NCBI GenBank assembly: GCA_017396005.1
Contig: JAFQNG010000100.1
Span: forward strand, 1 to 53,684
DNA: 53,684 bases
Source: Desulfovibrio sp.
GTDB taxonomy: Bacteria; Desulfobacterota; Desulfovibrionia; Desulfovibrionales; Desulfovibrionaceae
Direction of reading: 5' to 3'
Shown: one piece after another, positions 11,064 through 18,709 of the stretch
How positions within the stretch are numbered: position 1 is the stretch's first letter
Layout: every line of letters begins with the position of its first letter
Translations under genes and position numbers: made by a program
Notes under the pieces: generated by a model
The model's input: only the letters and a program-made list of their open reading frames with translations
The model's database searches: none
What the model was told of the DNA's origin: nothing

Positions 11064-11092
11064 TTGCCAAGCCAGGCGTCAGCGTGTATAAA
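11064..11092 (+). promoter_or_regulatory. Sigma-70 promoter of the second porin gene
   Basis: TTGCCA (11064-11069), a 17-base spacer and TATAAA (11087-11092), followed by TTTTTGTAC, mirror the promoter of the first porin. Confidence 0.78.
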
Positions 11093-11100
11093 TTTTTGTA

Positions 11101-11113
11101 CCCCTTCTTGGGG
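11101..11113 (+). other. 5' leader hairpin of the second porin mRNA
   Basis: CCCC (11101-11104) and GGGG (11110-11113) flank a 5-base loop at the predicted mRNA start. The sequence differs from the leader stem of the first porin but the position is equivalent, which suggests that the structure matters. Confidence 0.4.
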
Positions 11114-11148
11114 AAGAGCTTTTTCAGCAAAAGAGAAGGAAGGATGTC

Positions 11149-12675
11149 ATGAAAAAGATTTGTACCGTTCTGCTGGCTGCTGCCATGCTCATGGGCGCTG
11201 CCACCGGCGCCAGCGCCATTGACTTCAAGGCCAAGGGTCAGTGGCTGGTTGGTTTTGGTCTGGGTGAAACCAGCCTGGTGAACAAGACGGACGGCAAGAA
11301 AGCTGACCATAATGATATGTTCCAGGCCAATCAGCGTGTGCGTTTGCAGTTGGACGCCGTAGCCTCTGAAGCCTTGTCCGGTACTGTCTACTTTGAAATC
11401 GGCACTCAGCGTTGGGGTAATGCCGATGATGGTGCAGCTTTGGGCGCTGACGGTACTGTTGTCAAGGTCAAGCGCGCCTATATCGATTGGGCCGTGCCGC
11501 AGACCGACCTCAAGTTCCGTATGGGTATTCAGGGCCTGGCTCTGCCCAATGTTGCTGGTGGCTCTGCCGTTATGGATACTGACGCCGGTGCAGTGGTAGC
11601 CTCCTATCAGGCTACTGAAAATGTGGGTGTGACTGCCTTCTGGGCGCGTCCTCTCAACGATAACTTTGGTGGATATCCAAAGCATGGTACGGATACCTAT
11701 CGTGCCAGCTACTTGGACAATATGGATCTTTTCGGTTTGATGTTGCCCGTAAAGTTTGATGGTATTGAAGCTACTCCGTGGCTCATGTATGGCATTCGTG
11801 GCAAAAATGCTTTTGAAGGCTATGAATTTGATCCTGACAGGAATCATTGGGGGACTTCAGACGGTAATTTGACGGAATCCTTAGCGCCTTTTTCTGGTAT
11901 TGATGGACGTCTTGGCTGGGTTCGTACCGCTACCGATAAGACCTATGGTTCCATGTTCTGGGCAGGTCTGCCTGTGGCCCTGACTTTGTGGGATCCGCTG
12001 AACATCGAATTTGACTTCAACTACGGCTATGTGGAAAAAATGGGCCGTTTTGAAGTGGAAACACGTCCTGGCCGTCGTGCCAGCACCAAGCGTGAAGGCT
12101 GGCTGGCCAAGGCCCTGGTGGAATACAAGATGGATTGGGGCGTGCCCGGCATCTTTGGCTGGTATGCCTCTGGTGATGACGGTAATGTGAAGAACGGCTC
12201 CGAGCGTATGCCCTCCATCGTGCCCATGGGCAATATGACCTCCTTCATGGGTGACGGAAACTTTGGCTGGATGATGCAGGATCTCGGTGTGGACTACTCC
12301 GGTTCTTGGGGGATTGGCGCTCAGGTGCGTGACATGAGCTTCATGGAAGACCTCAGCCATACTCTGCGCGTAGCCTACTGGGGCGGAACCAATGCGCCTT
12401 CCATGATCAAGTACATGGACAACGCATATTCGTGGAATACCAGTACAGGTGCGTTTGCAAGCCCATATCTGACAACTAAGGACAGCCTGTTGGAAATCAA
12501 CTTCATCAACAACTACAAGATGTACGAAAACTTCGACATCAATTTTGAAGTAAGCTACTTGGCCAACTTCATTGATAATGATGCCTGGAGAAAGCGTAGC
12601 AGCAACGGTAATGGCGGCACCTTCAGCAAGCAGGACGCTTGGAAGGCCGAAGTCATCTTCGCCTACAGCTTCTAG
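11149..12675 (+). CDS. Outer membrane homotrimeric porin (second copy)
   Basis: The 508-residue protein is a paralogue of the porin at 8366. It has the same signal peptide style (MKKICTVLLAAAM..., cleavage after GASA before IDFKAKG), the same strand pattern and the same C-terminal IFAYSF. Differences cluster in short segments likely to be surface loops (for example around residues 225-260 and the extra residues near the end), as expected for porins under phage or immune selection or with different solute preference. An AAGGAAGGA ribosome-binding site lies upstream. It has its own promoter and terminator, so the two porins can be expressed independently. Substrate specificity cannot be read from the sequence. 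Confidence 0.93.
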   Translation: MKKICTVLLAAAMLMGAATGASAIDFKAKGQWLVGFGLGETSLVNKTDGKKADHNDMFQANQRVRLQLDAVASEALSGTVYFEIGTQRWGNADDGAALGADGTVVKVKRAYIDWAVPQTDLKFRMGIQGLALPNVAGGSAVMDTDAGAVVASYQATENVGVTAFWARPLNDNFGGYPKHGTDTYRASYLDNMDLFGLMLPVKFDGIEATPWLMYGIRGKNAFEGYEFDPDRNHWGTSDGNLTESLAPFSGIDGRLGWVRTATDKTYGSMFWAGLPVALTLWDPLNIEFDFNYGYVEKMGRFEVETRPGRRASTKREGWLAKALVEYKMDWGVPGIFGWYASGDDGNVKNGSERMPSIVPMGNMTSFMGDGNFGWMMQDLGVDYSGSWGIGAQVRDMSFMEDLSHTLRVAYWGGTNAPSMIKYMDNAYSWNTSTGAFASPYLTTKDSLLEINFINNYKMYENFDINFEVSYLANFIDNDAWRKRSSNGNGGTFSKQDAWKAEVIFAYSF

Positions 12676-12705
12676 TCTGTACGTACGTTTTCTTTGATAC
12701 AACAG

Positions 12706-12729
12706 GAGGGGTTTCGGCCCCTCTTTTTT
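12706..12729 (+). terminator. Terminator after the second porin
   Basis: GAGGGG (12706-12711) pairs with CCCCTC (12718-12723), with loop TTTCGG, followed by six T. This is a textbook intrinsic terminator 30 bases after the stop. Confidence 0.9.
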
Positions 12730-12848
12730 GTTGTGCGTGGGGCATGAGAGGTGGCTGAAAAGCGCATTTTCGAATTTTCCCGGAAAAGCGGGTGGCAGAA
12801 GACCCCCACAGAAATACAGTTCAAATGTATCTCTGTGCAAAAATTCAC

Positions 12849-12875
12849 TTGCTATATCTGGTATACTGGTATAAT
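12849..12875 (+). promoter_or_regulatory. Candidate promoter of the hydrogenase operon
   Basis: TATAAT (12870-12875) lies about 50 bases before the first gene, with TTGCTA (12849-12854) upstream at a short 15-base spacing. The rest of the 250-base gap holds the porin terminator and no gene. A GGAGGT ribosome-binding site at 12914-12919 serves the ATG at 12926. Confidence 0.5.
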
Positions 12876-12925
12876 AGGTTGAGTAATCAATCAGGGTTCA
12901 TTAATCCATATCTGGAGGTCACCAT

Positions 12926-14899
12926 ATGCCACAACTAGCCTACGGCGTCTGGGACGGCGTCGCCTACGACAATCGCAAGGCCCGTGTTCCCGCGCAACCA
13001 CCTGACCTGGATCTGGAGATCTTTGCCCAGTTCAATGAAGGCAACCCTGCGGGCATGTTTATGAGCGACAGGGGCTTTCTGGTTTTTGACAATAAAATTT
13101 CCCTGCTCTGGGCACTGTGGAAACACTTCAGCCGCGTGGCTGATGAATCCTGCGGTAAATGCTCACCCTGCCGTACAGGTGCCCCCCTTCTGCGTGATGT
13201 ACTGGCCAAGGCCCTTCGCAACTCCAAGGTCGATTTGAGCTTACTGCGAGAGCTGGCCCAGCAGATGGTACAGACCTCTCTTTGCGGTGTAGGCAAGACC
13301 GGGCCAATGCCCCTCCTGCTGGCACTGGAGCACTTTCCCGATGATCTGCAGTATACGCGGGTGTCGGCCAAATATGGCTTCTACAGCGCTGTGACCAGCC
13401 CCTGTATTGAGGCCTGCCCGGGTATCGTCAATATTCCACGCTATATCGACTACATCAAGGATGGTCATGACGACCTGGCTGCCAATACGGTGCTGCGCCA
13501 TTACCCCCTGGTGGGCAGCTGCGGCCGTGTCTGCGTACGCACCTGTGAAAGTGCCTGCCGTCGAGCCAGGGTGGATGAAGCCGTCTCTATCAGAAATCTC
13601 AAGCGCTACGCTGCTGACAGGGCCATTGCTTCTGGCATGCTCAAACCGCAGGACTGTGCACCTACCAGAGAAGAAAGAGTCGCTGTGATTGGGGCCGGGC
13701 CTGTGGGTATTTCGTGCGCGTATCATTTGCTGGAGCGCGGCTATCAGGTGGATATCTATGAAGCCAAGGCCCAGGCCGGAGGTATGATACGCTACGGTAT
13801 CCCCATTTACCGCCTGCCCAAGCATACGCTGCAGGAAGAGACAGATATCGTAGCTACCATGGGCGGCAAGTTCTTTTTCAACCAGAAACTGGGACGGGAT
13901 TTCAGAGTCAATGATCTCTTTGCCCGTGGCTATAAGGCTGTCTTCATCAGCGGTGGCTGCCCGCAGGGCTCCTATCTGGGCATGGACGGCGAAGACACGC
14001 GACTGGAAGACTATGAAAACGGTATTGCCTTCTTGGAACGCGTTTATGACGGCGTAGAGGCGGGCAATCCGCCAACACTGGAAGGCGATGTGGTCGTTGT
14101 GGGTGGTGGTAACGTGGCTATGGACTGCTGCCGCGCCGCCAAACGCATCGCTACCGGCAAGGTGCATCTGATCTATCGCCGCACCGAGGCCGACGCCCCT
14201 GCCGATCATGAAGAAATAGTGGCAGCCAAGGCCGAGGGGGTGGAATTCCACTTCCTCTGCGGGCAGGATTCGCTGGTGGTGGAAGACGGTAAAATAGTGG
14301 GCCTGCGCGTTGTGGACATGGAGCAGACAGAGCCTGATGCCAGCGGTCGGCGCGGTGTGCGTGCCGTGCCGGACTCTGCGCATGTGCTGCCCTGTGCACA
14401 CGTCATCGCGGCCATCGGCCAGAAAGCCGACAGAAGCATGCTGGCTGACGACGAAGGTATTGAGCGCGACCGCAAGAACTGCATCATCATCAATACTGCC
14501 TATGAAACCAGTCGTACCGGTGTCTTTGCTGGTGGTGACTGCACTACCGGGCCACGTGCTTCCGGCCCCACCACCATGATCATGGGCATGGGGCATGCCT
14601 ACTTCGCAGCACGCTCTATTGAGCACTTTCTCAATACCGGGCAGTCCAGTTTTGACTCCCGCTGGCGCATGAGTGAGTGGATTGCCGCCGGCAGCCTGCT
14701 TGATGACAAGGAAGTCGTGCCCCTCAGAGAAAATATGCCCCGTGTGGCCCTGCGCGAACTGGAGCCTGCCGCGCGGCAGAGTAATTTTGAGGAAGTGGAA
14801 CAGACCATGTCTCAGGAAGAGGCCTGGGCCGAAGCATCGCGCTGCATGCGCTGCTACAGGGTGCTTTCGGTGGTGACAGAGGCCCCTATCCCTGTTTAG
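12926..14899 (+). CDS. NAD(P)-dependent oxidoreductase: NuoF-type Fe-S domain fused to GltD/NfnB-type flavoprotein
   Basis: The 657-residue protein combines two modules. The first (residues 40-140) resembles the C-terminal Fe-S domain of NuoF/HydB, with cysteines 76, 79 and 82 in ESCGKCSPC and Cys120, enough for one [4Fe-4S] cluster. It lacks the FMN/NADH-binding part of NuoF. The second (150-657) resembles the small subunit of glutamate synthase or NfnB: cysteines 160, 164, 199, 203, 207 and 211 for N-terminal clusters, an FAD Rossmann motif VIGAGPVG (254-261), an NAD(P) motif VVVGGGNVAMD, and the C-terminal GGD motif that closes the FAD site. A final CMRC motif lies near the C-terminus. The hydrogenase gene follows after 39 bases. 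It probably passes electrons between NAD(P)(H) and the hydrogenase. Direction, cofactor and any flavin-based bifurcation are unknown. Confidence 0.88.
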   Translation: MPQLAYGVWDGVAYDNRKARVPAQPPDLDLEIFAQFNEGNPAGMFMSDRGFLVFDNKISLLWALWKHFSRVADESCGKCSPCRTGAPLLRDVLAKALRNSKVDLSLLRELAQQMVQTSLCGVGKTGPMPLLLALEHFPDDLQYTRVSAKYGFYSAVTSPCIEACPGIVNIPRYIDYIKDGHDDLAANTVLRHYPLVGSCGRVCVRTCESACRRARVDEAVSIRNLKRYAADRAIASGMLKPQDCAPTREERVAVIGAGPVGISCAYHLLERGYQVDIYEAKAQAGGMIRYGIPIYRLPKHTLQEETDIVATMGGKFFFNQKLGRDFRVNDLFARGYKAVFISGGCPQGSYLGMDGEDTRLEDYENGIAFLERVYDGVEAGNPPTLEGDVVVVGGGNVAMDCCRAAKRIATGKVHLIYRRTEADAPADHEEIVAAKAEGVEFHFLCGQDSLVVEDGKIVGLRVVDMEQTEPDASGRRGVRAVPDSAHVLPCAHVIAAIGQKADRSMLADDEGIERDRKNCIIINTAYETSRTGVFAGGDCTTGPRASGPTTMIMGMGHAYFAARSIEHFLNTGQSSFDSRWRMSEWIAAGSLLDDKEVVPLRENMPRVALRELEPAARQSNFEEVEQTMSQEEAWAEASRCMRCYRVLSVVTEAPIPV

Positions 14900-14938
14900 A
14901 CGGCCTGAGCCCATTGAGAGAACGAAGAAGGATTTGCC

Positions 14939-16741
14939 ATGAAAGCATCTATCAACGGCAAGGAATATACGTTTGAGGCAGGTGAAAGCATTTTGCAGGT
15001 GGCACGGCGTAATGGCATCTTTATCCCCTCGCTCTGCCGCTTTGAACCGCTGAAGCACAAACCCGCCACATGCCGCGTCTGCCTGGCAGAAGTAACGGAT
15101 GAACAGGGCACGCGCATGGTCACTGCCTGCGACACACCCATGCAGGAGGGCATGCAGGTGGATACCTTCTCTCGTCATGTGCGAGACATGCAGCGCATGC
15201 AGGTAGAGATGATTTTCGCAGACCATGATCAGGAATGCGTCTCCTGTGCGCGCCATGGCGACTGTGAACTGCAGGACCTGGGCGAGGCTGTGGGCCTGGT
15301 GCGTAACCGTTTTACCAATAAACTGCAGCCGGCAGCTGCCGAGCGCCCCTTTGACGACAGCGCCACAGGCATGACACGCGACATGTCAAAGTGCATCCGC
15401 TGCCTGCGTTGCGTGGAAGTGTGCCGGCAGATACAGGGGGTGGCCGCCCTGACCGTGGACGGCAAGGGCCTGGAAGCCTGTATCGGCGTAGGTATGGCTG
15501 CAGATCATCGCTCGTCGGCCTGCATACAGTGCGGGCAGTGTACCCTGGTCTGTCCTACCGGTGCACTGGCTGAGCGTGATCAGAATGATATCGTGATGGA
15601 CTACCTGGCTGACCCGCAGGTCACCACGGTGTTCAGCTTTGCGCCTGCGGTACGCGTGCTGCTGGGTGAGGAATTCGGCTTCGCACCCGGCGTCAACGTG
15701 GAAGGCAGAATAGTGGCTGCCCTGCGACGTATCGGCGCCGATGTGGTGCTGGATACGGACTTTGCCGCTGACGTGGTCATCATGGAAGAAGGCACAGAAC
15801 TGCTGGAAAAGATCAAAAGCGGCGGCAGGCTGCCCATGTTCACCTCCTGCTGTCCGGGGTGGATCAACTATGCCGAAAAGCATTTCCCGGCCATTCTGCC
15901 TCATGTTTCCAGCACCCGCTCACCGCAGGCCGTTCTGGGCGCCCTTGCCAAAAGCTATCTGCCTCAGGCCATGGGCCTGGATGTTGCACGCATCCGCACT
16001 GTCTCTATCATGCCCTGCATTGCCAAGAAGGATGAGGCTGCCCGGCCGGAACTGGCAAATGACGGTGTACCGGATGTGGATGTGGTCATTACCATACGCG
16101 AGTTCGCCCGTCTGCTGCGGCGTATGGGTGTAGATCTGGCGGCCATTGATCCTGAGCCCTTTGACAATCCCTTCATGAGCGCCTCCACTGGTGCTGCCGT
16201 CATTTTCGGTTCTACCGGTGGTGTTATGGAGGCGGCCGTGCGTACGGTCTATGCTGTGCTCAATGGCAGGGAAATGGAGCACATTGCGTCTGAACCCCTG
16301 CGTGGCATGGATGGTGTGCGTGAGGCCGAGATAGACCTGGGCGAGGGTAACGGCAGCATCAGGGTAGCCATCTGCCATGGTCTGCGCAATGCCCGTATTC
16401 TTGCAGAGCAGGCCATCAGCGGGCAGTCTCCCTATGCGTTCATTGAGGTTATGGCCTGCCCGGGTGGCTGTGTGGATGGCGGCGGCACTTCACGCGTCAA
16501 GTGTGATTTCCACCCCGGTGCCCAGCTGCGGCAACAGGGCCTGTACGCCATGGATCGTTCCATGCCCCGCCGGCAGTCCCACAATAATCCGCAGGTTAAA
16601 AAGCTCTATGAAGACTTCCTGGGAGCGCCCAATTCAGAAAAGGCGCACCATCTGCTGCACACCGGCTATGCCGACCGCAGCGAAGTCCCCAGTCAGAGCA
16701 TTATGGACAATAAGCGCAGACTGACCCTGACAGAACAATAA
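14939..16741 (+). CDS. [FeFe]-hydrogenase catalytic subunit, M3-type
   Basis: The 600-residue enzyme makes or oxidises H2. In order it has a [2Fe-2S] ferredoxin domain (C33, C45, C48, C64), a His-Cys3 [4Fe-4S] site (H96, C100, C103, C109) and two [4Fe-4S] ferredoxin clusters (C152-C162 and C195-C205). The H-cluster domain follows with all three signatures: TSCCPGW (C304 for proton transfer, C305 ligand), MPCIAKKDE (C360) and EVMACPGGCVDGGG (C507, C511). A C-terminal HydB-like stretch (NPQVKKLYEDFL...) is present. No Tat or Sec signal is seen, so it is cytosolic, unlike the periplasmic HydAB of many Desulfovibrio. The accessory clusters and the NAD(P) flavoprotein upstream suggest soluble NAD(P)-linked H2 metabolism. 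The maturases HydE, HydF and HydG are not in the window. Confidence 0.95.
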   Translation: MKASINGKEYTFEAGESILQVARRNGIFIPSLCRFEPLKHKPATCRVCLAEVTDEQGTRMVTACDTPMQEGMQVDTFSRHVRDMQRMQVEMIFADHDQECVSCARHGDCELQDLGEAVGLVRNRFTNKLQPAAAERPFDDSATGMTRDMSKCIRCLRCVEVCRQIQGVAALTVDGKGLEACIGVGMAADHRSSACIQCGQCTLVCPTGALAERDQNDIVMDYLADPQVTTVFSFAPAVRVLLGEEFGFAPGVNVEGRIVAALRRIGADVVLDTDFAADVVIMEEGTELLEKIKSGGRLPMFTSCCPGWINYAEKHFPAILPHVSSTRSPQAVLGALAKSYLPQAMGLDVARIRTVSIMPCIAKKDEAARPELANDGVPDVDVVITIREFARLLRRMGVDLAAIDPEPFDNPFMSASTGAAVIFGSTGGVMEAAVRTVYAVLNGREMEHIASEPLRGMDGVREAEIDLGEGNGSIRVAICHGLRNARILAEQAISGQSPYAFIEVMACPGGCVDGGGTSRVKCDFHPGAQLRQQGLYAMDRSMPRRQSHNNPQVKKLYEDFLGAPNSEKAHHLLHTGYADRSEVPSQSIMDNKRRLTLTEQ

Positions 16742-16747
16742 AAGCCC

Positions 16748-16774
16748 ATGCGGCGGGGCATTGCCCCGCCGCAT
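16748..16774. terminator. Hairpin terminator after the hydrogenase operon
   Basis: ATGCGGCGGGGC and GCCCCGCCGCAT form a very GC-rich stem of about 12 bp, 7 bases after the hydrogenase stop and between convergent genes. It lacks a good T-tract, so termination may need Rho or work mainly by folding. Confidence 0.65.
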
Positions 16775-16799
16775 TCTCGTCAATACAAAAACTGTAAAA

Positions 16800-17675
16800 T
16801 TATTGAGCTGCAGACGTATCGCCCATGCGGCGCACCATGCAGCCCGGCATGACAGGCTGATCACCGATGAGACGCAGCTCCAGGGCGGCCCTGCCCTGTA
16901 TTCGTGCTCTGGCCTCGCCCAGGTGACGGCCTGTGGCGTCAGTCACTGCAAAGATTTCGCCGGGTCTGGGTGCCTCCTGAAAAGGCAGACACCAGAGCGT
17001 AGTATCCTCACCGGCTTTGAGACCACGTTTAACGCGAAAAATTTCATTGAGGCCCAGGGCACGCAGGGCAGCCTGGGTACGACGGCTCAGGGTGAAGTTG
17101 ACCAGGCCGCAGGCAAGGCCCACCAGCCCGAGACCAAGGGCAGCAAGAAAGGGGTTCAGGCCACTGTAGCGGCGCACCCACGAAAGTGCAGCCGCCTGCC
17201 GTGCGGCAGCGTCTTCCCACAGCAGGACGATGAATTCCAGGGCTTTGACAGGCGCGTTTCTGAAGCTCACATGAACGGTGCAGCGCTGCCTGTCTGCCAC
17301 CTCTTCGGCCGCAATGGCCCCGCGCCACATGCCTGTTCCGGTCCAGTAACTGGCATAGAAATCATCAAAGAGAAAACGTATGGGTGCGCCTTCAGGCTCT
17401 ATGCGTACGACCAGATCCGATGGTTTCGGCAGAGCACTGGGGCACGGGCCGGAAATTTCTTCACGTTCGCCGGGTATCAGATCAAGCTGATAGGCGCTGC
17501 CGCGTACTACGGCCTGCAGACCGTCCAGCATGGCCAGGATGGCGGCTGACAGGATGAGGGCGCTCCAGAAACCGGCAATCTGCTGCCGTCTGCGCAGATG
17601 CCGCAACATTGACCAGGCTTCCTGCACGGCATGGTGCTGTTCAGAAGAAGGAGGGGATGATGATTGGGCGTTCAT
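16800..17675 (-). CDS. Membrane protein of unknown function
   Basis: The 291-residue protein has two likely membrane helices (about residues 36-55 and 170-193). Between them lies a domain of about 110 residues (DLIPGEREEISG... to ...ALEFIVLLWED) that should be periplasmic. The first 33 residues and the last 95 should be cytoplasmic. The C-terminal part (LWCLPFQEAPRPGEIFAVTDATGRHLGEARARIQGRAALELRL) looks like a small beta domain. I do not recognise the family. It is the last gene on the minus strand downstream of the TauE/SafE operon, 48 bases after a two-helix membrane protein. It may therefore belong to the same transport or signalling function, although an internal hairpin at 18050 may separate the two groups. 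Function is unknown. Confidence 0.7.
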   Translation of the reverse strand: MNAQSSSPPSSEQHHAVQEAWSMLRHLRRRQQIAGFWSALILSAAILAMLDGLQAVVRGSAYQLDLIPGEREEISGPCPSALPKPSDLVVRIEPEGAPIRFLFDDFYASYWTGTGMWRGAIAAEEVADRQRCTVHVSFRNAPVKALEFIVLLWEDAAARQAAALSWVRRYSGLNPFLAALGLGLVGLACGLVNFTLSRRTQAALRALGLNEIFRVKRGLKAGEDTTLWCLPFQEAPRPGEIFAVTDATGRHLGEARARIQGRAALELRLIGDQPVMPGCMVRRMGDTSAAQ

Positions 17676-17723
17676 GCAGGCAGTATAAACAGGAGCTGCT
17701 CATTTGGCAAAGCCCAACAGGCA

Positions 17724-18032
17724 TCAGCGGCAGAGCAGTGTACGGCTGTCGTTTTCAACGACTCGCCATGTCACAAGGGCTGGTTTGTGGCCGGGCAGTT
17801 CCATATAGCTCTGATCTTCAGCAGGATAACGCCGTCTGATATACCGCATCAGCTGAAACGTGCCCACCCAGACGGGAATGGCACAGCCAAAAAACCAGAG
17901 GGAGAAGGTCAGCATGGCCGATGAGGAGGTGGAAACCTTGTACATGGCAAGGAAAACCGCGCCCAGCGTAAGCACATTGGCGGCGATGCGCACTGTGCCG
18001 GAATAAAAACTGCGTTTGTAGCTGCTGTTCAT
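17724..18032 (-). CDS. Small two-helix membrane protein of unknown function
   Basis: The 102-residue protein has two hydrophobic helices (about 15-31 and 40-62) separated by a very short loop. It ends in a charged tail starting RYIRRRYP, so both ends should face the cytoplasm. The ribosome-binding site GGGGGAAAGG just before the ATG is good. It lies between the lipoprotein gene of the TauE operon (across a hairpin) and the 291-residue membrane protein, all on the minus strand. I do not recognise the family. Confidence 0.7.
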   Translation of the reverse strand: MNSSYKRSFYSGTVRIAANVLTLGAVFLAMYKVSTSSSAMLTFSLWFFGCAIPVWVGTFQLMRYIRRRYPAEDQSYMELPGHKPALVTWRVVENDSRTLLCR

Positions 18033-18049
18033 GCCTTTCCCCCATAAAT

Positions 18050-18087
18050 CTCCAGCCGGGGAGGCAGGCAGGGTTCCCCGGCTGGAG
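18050..18087 (-). terminator. Hairpin after the lipoprotein gene, within the TauE operon
   Basis: CTCCAGCCGGGGA (18050-18062) and TCCCCGGCTGGAG (18075-18087) form a perfect 13-bp stem with a 12-base loop, 17 bases after the lipoprotein stop. Only weak T-richness follows on the minus strand (ATTTATG). It may end most sigma-54-driven transcripts here or stabilise the upstream message. Confidence 0.65.
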
Positions 18088-18104
18088 TATTGTTCAGTTA
18101 CGGA

Positions 18105-18695
18105 CTATTTCTTGAAGATATTGGTCCGGGTGATGTTCATGAAACGCAGGGCCTGATGCTTGGCGTTCTCCTTATAGTAGAAGCGCACTTCGTCACCGGC
18201 TTCCCAAGTCTGCGGGGGCAGATGCAGCTTGTCTTCAGGCACCTTGAAGGTAACCAGTGCCTGCAGGCGGCGGGAGTATTCGGTGATGGTCTTGTTGGCT
18301 TCGTCGATGATGGGGAACTTCTTGCCAGCCACCATGGGGTGTGTAGGCTTGATGTTCATCTGCTTGTCAGTAAATTCGACGTTCAGCACTTCCAGACCCT
18401 TGGTGTCAGGGTTATAGATGGTAACAGTGCTCTTGTTCAGATCAAACATCACACGACCGCCGGGTACCGGCAACGGACCGATTTCGGCCGGATCAGAAGG
18501 CAGGATGTAGGTGGCTACCCCACCTGTGTATTCAGGGTTGCGCTGGTCATGCTTGACATCCAGCACTACAGTAACGGCTTTGGTATTGGCGTCAAAGGCG
18601 ACGCAACGCCCCTGTTCCACCTGGCCGAAGTCGCAGCCCGCAAGGCCGAGGCTGAGGGCCAGAACCAGCGTAAGCAGCAAATTGCGTATTTTCAT
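18105..18695 (-). CDS. DUF4881-like lipoprotein
   Basis: The 196-residue protein has a clear lipoprotein signal (MKIRNLLLTLVLALSLGLAGC, lipidated Cys21). It then has a mostly beta-strand body with repeated segments such as VTVVLDVKHDQRNP, GGRVMFDLN, VTIYNP and AGDEVRFYYKE. The start at 18695 is set by a GAGGAGG ribosome-binding site and the signal peptide. It resembles the DUF4881 lipoproteins I associate with Desulfovibrio, but I cannot confirm this by search. It lies 14 bases after tauE-like 18710-19765, so it is very probably co-transcribed. A lipoprotein encoded with a TauE/SafE exporter might capture or sense the exported anion. That role is inferred. Confidence 0.82.
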   Translation of the reverse strand: MKIRNLLLTLVLALSLGLAGCDFGQVEQGRCVAFDANTKAVTVVLDVKHDQRNPEYTGGVATYILPSDPAEIGPLPVPGGRVMFDLNKSTVTIYNPDTKGLEVLNVEFTDKQMNIKPTHPMVAGKKFPIIDEANKTITEYSRRLQALVTFKVPEDKLHLPPQTWEAGDEVRFYYKENAKHQALRFMNITRTNIFKK

Positions 18696-18709
18696 GGCAT
18701 CCTCCTCGC

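Noticed and set aside
13241-15256. Minus-strand frame of 671 codons opposite the hydrogenase flavoprotein
   Set aside because: It is an antisense shadow. It shows no motifs, while the plus strand encodes conserved Fe-S and Rossmann motifs.
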